Positions 7,982 to 11,236 of a DNA stretch of 11,236 nt are shown in pieces. This DNA comes from Betaproteobacteria bacterium UBA2293 (GTDB lineage: Bacteria; Pseudomonadota; Gammaproteobacteria; Burkholderiales; Rhodocyclaceae). The position numbers were made by a program, and so were the translations under genes. The notes beneath the pieces are model-generated. The model was not told where the DNA came from and did no database searches. It saw only the letters and a program-made list of their open reading frames with translations. Position 1 is the stretch's first letter, and every line of letters starts with the position of its first letter. The stretch is from assembly GCA_002345845.1 (NCBI GenBank), contig DDWF01000158.1:1-11236 (forward strand). The letters run 5' to 3'.

Positions 7982-7999
7982 GAGCGCCAACTTTTCCGG

Positions 8000-8028
8000 T
8001 TAAGTTATTTGTCATATTGATCTAGAAT
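8000..8028 (+). promoter_or_regulatory. Possible promoter of the comEA-like gene
   Basis: A good -10 match TAGAAT (8023-8028) sits in an AT-rich patch that stands out from the GC-rich surroundings. The -35 at 17 bases' spacing is poor (TTAAGT, 8000-8005). A start near 8035 would place the following hairpin at the very 5' end of the message. Confidence 0.3.
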
Positions 8029-8033
8029 TATTT

Positions 8034-8065
8034 GCCCGCCCGGCTAGTCCGGCGGGCGGCATTTT
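8034..8065 (+). terminator. Hairpin after the pyr operon, candidate terminator or leader stem-loop
   Basis: GCCCGCC (8034-8040) pairs with GGCGGGC (8051-8057) as a 7-bp stem, with a few further pairs possible in the loop. A T-rich run (TTTTCTTT) starts 4 bases after the stem. It lies 53 bases after the pyrX stop. It may end the pyr operon transcript; if the AT-rich patch just upstream is a promoter, it would instead be a 5' leader stem-loop of the next gene. Confidence 0.5.
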
Positions 8066-8093
8066 CTTTCAATCCGGCAATACCTTTAGTACT

Positions 8094-8100
8094 GGAGGAG
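8094..8100 (+). promoter_or_regulatory. Strong ribosome binding site of the comEA-like gene
   Basis: GGAGGAG ends 6 bases before ATG 8107, a near-ideal Shine-Dalgarno. It fixes that ATG as the start over an upstream in-frame ATA-region extension through the hairpin, and it implies high expression. Confidence 0.85.
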
Positions 8101-8106
8101 TTCCCG

Positions 8107-8385
8107 ATGAAAAGCATTCTGTCGAGCATTGCGTTGTTCCTGGCCGGCATCGGCCTGGCCATGGCGGCGGTGAATATCAATACCGCTTCGGTCGATGAAT
8201 TGGATGCGGTCAAGGGCATCGGCCCGAGCAAGGCCAAGGCCATCGTCGAACATCGCGACAAGAACGGCCCGTTCAAATCCGTCGATGACCTGAAGGAGGT
8301 CAAGGGCTTCGGCGACAAGAGCCTCGACAAGCTGCGCAGCGAGTTGTCGGTGGGCGATGCCGCGGCAGCTGCCAAGAAGAAGTAG
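8107..8385 (+). CDS. Small exported ComEA-family helix-hairpin-helix protein
   Basis: A 92-residue protein. Residues 1-20 are a signal peptide: Met-Lys, a hydrophobic core (ILSSIALFLAGIGLA) and an AMA cleavage site before AVN. The mature part opens with VNINTAS, the usual start of the ComEA domain. Two helix-hairpin-helix motifs follow, LDAVKGIGPSKAKAIVEHR (32-50) and DLKEVKGFGDKSLDKL (61-76), and then a short Ala-rich tail ending in three lysines. Such domains bind double-stranded DNA without sequence preference; periplasmic ComEA ratchets DNA through the outer membrane during natural transformation. The protein is cytoplasmic-membrane exported and probably periplasmic. It is a single-gene unit between two hairpins. 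Whether it serves DNA uptake or another periplasmic role cannot be told from sequence, so no symbol is given. Confidence 0.93.
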   Translation: MKSILSSIALFLAGIGLAMAAVNINTASVDELDAVKGIGPSKAKAIVEHRDKNGPFKSVDDLKEVKGFGDKSLDKLRSELSVGDAAAAAKKK

Positions 8386-8407
8386 CCGCTGGGCTTGTGG
8401 TGCCGTG

Positions 8408-8430
8408 AGGGCGGGGCTTCCCGCCCTTTT
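8408..8430 (+). terminator. Rho-independent terminator of the comEA-like gene
   Basis: GGGCGGG (8409-8415) pairs perfectly with CCCGCCC (8420-8426) across a 4-base loop (GCTT), followed directly by TTTT. It stands 23 bases after the stop codon. The T tract overlaps the stop codon of the convergent yggU. The minus strand lacks a matching T run, so it works mainly for the plus-strand gene. Confidence 0.9.
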
Positions 8431-8725
8431 ACGTTAACTCGGCCAGACGCGCTACTGCTTCCGGTGTGCAGCCAGTGACCGCCAGCACCTTGCGGCGGGA
8501 GGTCTGGCCGCTCTTCAATGTGACCGCGGCGCGGCCACAAGCGAGCCGTTCGGCGACATATTCGATCAGCGCGGCGTTGGCCTTGCCGTCTACCGGTGGT
8601 GCGGCCAGCCGAATCTTCAATGCGTCGCCATGCCGTCCGGCGCATTCCGTCCGCCGCGCTCCCGGTTGAATGTGCAGGGTGAGCGTGATGCTGCCATCGC
8701 TGCTCACCCGGAACCAGTCGCTCAC
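8429..8725 (-). CDS. yggU: DUF167 / YggU family protein
   Basis: A 98-residue protein with the DUF167 landmarks: LTLHIQPGARRTE, the core DALKIRLAAPPVDGKANAAL (residues 34-53) and SGQTSRRKVLAV near the C-terminus. The family is small, cytosolic and of unknown function, with a fold solved for E. coli YggU. The start is a GTG at 8725 whose last two bases begin the TGA stop of yggT (a GTGA overlap), the standard coupling for this pair. It is the last gene of the yggS-proC-yggT-yggU operon and converges on the comEA-like gene. The open frame upstream to 9070 is antisense/out-of-frame to yggT and not part of the gene. Confidence 0.9.
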   Translation of the reverse strand: MSDWFRVSSDGSITLTLHIQPGARRTECAGRHGDALKIRLAAPPVDGKANAALIEYVAERLACGRAAVTLKSGQTSRRKVLAVTGCTPEAVARLAELT

Positions 8726-9255
8726 AGGAACATCAACACGACCTGCAAGAGCAGGATGGCCACCAGCGGCGACAGATCGATGCCGGAAATCGTCGGCACG
8801 AAGCGGCGGATCGGATCGAGCAGCGGCCGCACCAGTTGATTGACCAGTGGTGCCACCGGTGAATAGGGATTGATCCAGGAGAGGACGGCCTGCAGAATGA
8901 TGGCGCCGATCATGATGTAGACGGTCAGGCGCAGTAGTCCGCGGACGGCGAACATCAGGATCATCAACGCCATGCCGACGCCGTCGGCGCTCAGCGTGGC
9001 GCTCGATGCCGCGATAACGATGCCGGCCATCAGCAACTGCAGCCACAGGGCGGCAAGCAGGCTGGCCCAATCCACCCCACCGACGCCAGGAACGATGCGG
9101 CGCAGCGGCTTGACCGCCCAGTTGGTCAGCTTGACGACGAAATCACCGATTTGTCCGGCAAAGGAAACACGCGTCATCTGCATCAGGAAACGCAGCATGA
9201 ACATCGTCGTGAAAAAGCTGACGACGGCATTGACCAGGAAAAAAATCGCTTCCAT
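8722..9255 (-). CDS. yggT: YggT family integral membrane protein
   Basis: A 177-residue inner-membrane protein made of two YggT repeats. Repeat one (about 3-75) has LRFLMQM, NWAVKPLRRIVPGVGGVDW and a hydrophobic helix. Repeat two (about 95-177) has the matching LQAVLSWINPYSP, PLLDPIRRFVPTISGIDLSP and a terminal helix. The Pro-Leu-x-x-Ile/Pro-x-Arg-Arg segments and four to five hydrophobic stretches are typical. The family has been linked to osmotic stress and cofactor-free membrane roles, but the function is not firmly known. Its ATG shares one base with the proC stop (TGATG), and its end overlaps yggU by four bases. Confidence 0.94.
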   Translation of the reverse strand: MEAIFFLVNAVVSFFTTMFMLRFLMQMTRVSFAGQIGDFVVKLTNWAVKPLRRIVPGVGGVDWASLLAALWLQLLMAGIVIAASSATLSADGVGMALMILMFAVRGLLRLTVYIMIGAIILQAVLSWINPYSPVAPLVNQLVRPLLDPIRRFVPTISGIDLSPLVAILLLQVVLMFL

Positions 9256-10067
9256 CAGGCGGCTCCGAGTAGTTTTCCGAGTTCGCGGCCACGCGCTTCG
9301 GCGGCCTTGACGCCGGCGACGATGCCTTCCTTGACGCCGGCCTCGGTCATCGTGCGCAGGGCGGCTTCGGTGGTGCCACCCTTGGAGGTCACCCGTTCGC
9401 GCAACACGGCGGCTGGCTCGGTCGACTGGGCAGCCAGGGCGGCGGCGCCCTGAACGGTTTCAATGGCCAGCTGGCGTCCTTGCTCGGCGGTAAAGCCAAG
9501 GTCGGCGGCGGCTTGCTGCAGGGCCTCGATGAACAGGAAAACATAGGCCGGGCCGCTGCCGGAGAGCGCCGTGACGCCATCCATGCGGGCTTCATCATCG
9601 ATCCAGACGGTGCTGCCAACAGCAGCCAGCACCTGGTCAGCCGCCGCGCGGCCGGCCTCGTCGACTTCCGGCATGGCGCACAGGCCGGTGATGCCGGCGC
9701 CGATCAGGGCCGGGGTGTTGGGCATGCAGCGGACGATGCGCCGGTGGCCACCGAGGAAGCGCGACAGGGTCGCCAGATCGAGGCCGGCGGCAATGCTGAC
9801 CACCAGGGCCTGGCCAAGCTTGCCGACGAGCGGGGCGCAGGCGTCGCGCATCTGTTGCGGCTTGACCGCCAGCAGCAGCAGGTCGCCGGCCTCGGCGAGC
9901 GCGGCGGCGGAGTCGACGCAGTGCACGCCATAGGCCTGCTGCAGGCGCTCGCGGGCCTCGCTGCCGGGATCGATGACGGTGATGTCAGTGGCCGTGAAGC
10001 CGCGTTTCAACATGCCGCCGATCAAGGCGTTGGCCATGTTGCCGCCGCCGAGGAAAGTGATTTTCAT
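9255..10067 (-). CDS. proC: Pyrroline-5-carboxylate reductase
   Basis: A 270-residue enzyme that reduces pyrroline-5-carboxylate to proline with NAD(P)H, the last step of proline synthesis in the cytoplasm. The Rossmann fold begins ITFLGGGNMANALIGG (3-18). CMPNTPA (114-120) closes the nucleotide-binding half. The C-terminal dimer/substrate half shows ALSGSGPAYVFLFIEAL (167-183) and the signature VTSKGGTTEAAL (226-237). Length and motifs are complete, so it should be active. The ATG at 10067 overlaps the yggS stop in ATGA, and the stop overlaps the yggT start by one base. Neighbouring yggS and proC is a widely conserved arrangement, although their biochemical link is indirect. Confidence 0.97.
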   Translation of the reverse strand: MKITFLGGGNMANALIGGMLKRGFTATDITVIDPGSEARERLQQAYGVHCVDSAAALAEAGDLLLLAVKPQQMRDACAPLVGKLGQALVVSIAAGLDLATLSRFLGGHRRIVRCMPNTPALIGAGITGLCAMPEVDEAGRAAADQVLAAVGSTVWIDDEARMDGVTALSGSGPAYVFLFIEALQQAAADLGFTAEQGRQLAIETVQGAAALAAQSTEPAAVLRERVTSKGGTTEAALRTMTEAGVKEGIVAGVKAAEARGRELGKLLGAA

Positions 10068-10753
10068 GCGTAAGTTCTTTCGCCAAATATGGCCGTACCG
10101 ATGCGGACGATGGTCGCGCCTTCAGCAACGGCTGCCTCAAGATCATGGGACATGCCCATGGAAAGGGTGTCGAGCGGCAGGCCGGCAGCCCGCAAGTGCT
10201 CGTAAAGCTGGCGCAGGCGACGGAAGGGCGCGCGCTGCGCTGCTTCGTCGTCCGCTGGTTCGGGAATGGCCATCAGACCACGCAGCCGCAGCCCGGGCAG
10301 GGCCACAACCGCCTGGCACAGGCCGGCTGCATCATCCGGGTGGCAGCCACTCTTGCTGGCCTCGCCGGAGACGTTGATCTGGACACATGCCTGCAGCGGC
10401 GGCATGCCCTCGGGGCGCTGGGCGGACAGACGTTCGGCGAGCTTCAGGCGGTCGATCGAGTGGACCCAGGCGAAGTGCTCGGCAACCAGTCGGCTTTTGT
10501 TGCTCTGCAGGGGGCCGATGAAATGCCATTCGAGATTGAGGTCGCGCGTGGCCATGACCTTGTCGACGGCTTCCTGAACGTAGTTCTCGCCGAATGAGCG
10601 TTGTCCGGCAGCTGCCGCGGCGCGTATACAGGCCTCCGGCCAGGTCTTGCTGACCGCCAGCAGCTGCACGCTTTCCGGCTGGCGCCCGACAGCCTTGCTG
10701 GCGGCGGCGATACGGGCGAGAACGGCTTGCAGGTTGCCGGCGATTGCGCTCAT
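10064..10753 (-). CDS. yggS: YggS family pyridoxal phosphate homeostasis protein
   Basis: A 229-residue single-domain PLP-binding protein with the fold of the N-terminal barrel of alanine racemase. Lys36 in LLAVSKTWP is the PLP Schiff-base residue. Other family landmarks are FGENYVQEA (54-62), HFIGPLQSNK (77-86), GLMAIP (159-164), SMGMSHDLEAAV (198-209) and RIGTAIFGER (217-226). YggS/PLPBP proteins have no known enzymatic activity and maintain free PLP balance, affecting amino-acid and keto-acid pools. ATG 10753 fits the family N-terminus; an AAGGA lies very close to it (spacing 2 bases). An open extension to 10954 is rejected because it runs antisense through pilT. It is the first gene of its operon and diverges from pilT. 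Confidence 0.96.
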   Translation of the reverse strand: MSAIAGNLQAVLARIAAASKAVGRQPESVQLLAVSKTWPEACIRAAAAAGQRSFGENYVQEAVDKVMATRDLNLEWHFIGPLQSNKSRLVAEHFAWVHSIDRLKLAERLSAQRPEGMPPLQACVQINVSGEASKSGCHPDDAAGLCQAVVALPGLRLRGLMAIPEPADDEAAQRAPFRRLRQLYEHLRAAGLPLDTLSMGMSHDLEAAVAEGATIVRIGTAIFGERTYA

Positions 10754-10782
10754 AATCCTTGGGAAATCCTTGATAAATCCAA
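10753..10782. repeat. Three 11-bp-spaced AAATCCTT-like repeats between yggS and pilT
   Basis: On the plus strand TAATCCTT (10753-10760), AAATCCTT (10764-10771) and AAATCCAA (10775-10782) share the core AATCC at an exact period of 11 bases, about one helix turn. They fill the space between the yggS start and the shared -10-like GTATAC, and the outer arms (CTTGG and CCAAG) are also inverted. Repeats are seen directly; any operator role is inference. Confidence 0.7.
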
Positions 10783-10789
10783 GTATACA
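10782..10789. promoter_or_regulatory. Shared -10-like element for yggS and pilT
   Basis: The palindromic GTATAC gives TATACT on the minus strand, 28 bases before the yggS ATG, and TATACA on the plus strand, 21 bases before the pilT ATG. No convincing -35 box is seen for either direction, so both promoters would need another determinant or an activator. Confidence 0.35.
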
Positions 10790-10810
10790 CGCGCTCCGAG
10801 GACGATCCGT

Positions 10811-11236
10811 ATGGACATCACCGAACTGCTGGCCTTCAGCGTCAAGAACAAGGCCTCCGACCTCCATCTCTCCGCCGGACTGCCGCCGATGATCCGGGTG
10901 CATGGCGATGTCCGCCGCATCAATCTGCCGGCGATGGAGCACAAGGACGTGCATGGCATGGTGTATGACATCATGAATGACGGCCAGCGTAAGGTTTATG
11001 AAGAAACGCTGGAGTGCGACTTTTCCTTCGAGATTCCCAACCTCGCCCGTTTTCGGGTCAATGCCTACAACCAGCAGCGTGGCGCCGGGGCCGTCTTCCG
11101 GACCATTCCATCTAAGGTGCTGACGCTGGAAGAGCTGAACTGCCCGAAAATCTTCAAGGACATTTCCGAGTATCCGCGCGGCATCGTCCTGGTCACCGGG
11201 CCAACCGGTTCCGGCAAATCGACGACCCTGGCGGCG
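10811..11236 (+). CDS. pilT: Type IV pilus twitching motility / retraction ATPase PilT, 3'-truncated by window edge
   Basis: The first 142 residues of an approximately 345-residue hexameric ATPase that depolymerises pilin at the inner membrane and powers twitching and DNA uptake. The start MDITELLAFSVKNKASDLHL is the classic PilT N-terminus. The PAS-like N-terminal domain includes DFSFEIPNLARFRVNAYNQQ (70-89) and AVFRTIP (94-100). The Walker A motif GPTGSGKST is at 130-138, just before the window ends; the Asp box, Walker B and AIRNLIRE segments lie outside. GAGGA stands 8 bases before ATG 10811. It is divergent from yggS, an arrangement common in proteobacteria. PilU is a paralogue, but the N-terminus reads as PilT. 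Confidence 0.95.
   Translation, partial: MDITELLAFSVKNKASDLHLSAGLPPMIRVHGDVRRINLPAMEHKDVHGMVYDIMNDGQRKVYEETLECDFSFEIPNLARFRVNAYNQQRGAGAVFRTIPSKVLTLEELNCPKIFKDISEYPRGIVLVTGPTGSGKSTTLAA

Noticed and set aside
6704..7990. Minus-strand open frame (428 codons) opposite pyrX
   Set aside because: It mirrors pyrX almost end to end with Arg/Gln-rich composition typical of an antisense shadow; pyrX itself carries all the family motifs.
7989..8006. AACTT/AAGTT inverted pair just after pyrX
   Set aside because: Only five AT-rich pairs around an eight-base or longer loop; too weak to call a terminator beside the stronger hairpin at 8034.
8032..8106. 25-residue N-terminal extension of the comEA-like protein
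   Set aside because: It would translate the hairpin and the Shine-Dalgarno and would hide the signal peptide.
8726..9070. Upstream extension of yggU
   Set aside because: The added residues are an Arg/His-rich out-of-frame reading of yggT; the conserved DUF167 part starts right after the GTG that overlaps the yggT stop.
10754..10954. N-terminal extension of yggS
   Set aside because: It would run antisense through the start of pilT; the family N-terminus begins at ATG 10753.
1..11236. Search for mobile elements, defence genes, CRISPR repeats or tRNAs
   Set aside because: All sizeable stretches are accounted for by conserved chromosomal genes; no transposase, integrase, direct-repeat array or cloverleaf was seen.

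Overview
The window looks like ordinary core chromosome of a GC-rich betaproteobacterium. Rhodocyclales (Dechloromonas/Azonexus-like) is my best guess, from the combination of a ChpA/PilL-type chemosensory kinase, an algH-ruvX-pyrR-pyrB-pyrX block and the yggS-proC-yggT-yggU / pilT divergon. The assignment rests on gene content, gene order and protein style, not on a database search. I see no tRNA, rRNA, CRISPR array, transposase, phage gene or island signature.

Layout. (1) 1-2821 (+): the 3' part of a large hybrid CheA-type kinase of the type IV pilus (Chp/Pil) chemosensory pathway, cut by the left window edge. (2) 2846-4258 (-): a class I photolyase, phrB, converging on the kinase. (3) 4297-7981 (+): a tightly packed operon algH-ruvX-pyrR-pyrB-pyrX. 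It joins two conserved housekeeping genes to pyrimidine biosynthesis. The last gene is a dihydroorotase-like protein that has lost its metal-binding histidines, so it is most likely the structural partner of aspartate transcarbamoylase (as in pseudomonads) and not a working enzyme. (4) 8107-8385 (+): a small exported ComEA-type helix-hairpin-helix protein with its own strong RBS and a textbook terminator. (5) 10753 down to 8429 (-): the overlapping operon yggS-proC-yggT-yggU (PLP homeostasis, proline synthesis, membrane protein, DUF167). (6) 10811 to the right edge (+): the 5' part of pilT, the pilus retraction ATPase, divergent from yggS.

How the genes fit together. Type IV pilus functions (chemosensory kinase, retraction ATPase) lie at both ends, with a possible DNA-uptake helix-hairpin-helix protein between them. 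Housekeeping metabolism fills the rest. Both divergent junctions (phrB/algH and yggS/pilT) are very short and carry overlapping promoter-like elements.

I do not see a convincing undescribed multi-gene system. The points that merit a second look are smaller. They are a perfect 15-bp inverted repeat inside pyrX, located where the active-site loop of true dihydroorotases has decayed; three helically phased 11-bp repeats between yggS and pilT; interlocking phrB/algH promoters with a possibly leaderless algH; and a leader hairpin before the comEA-like gene.
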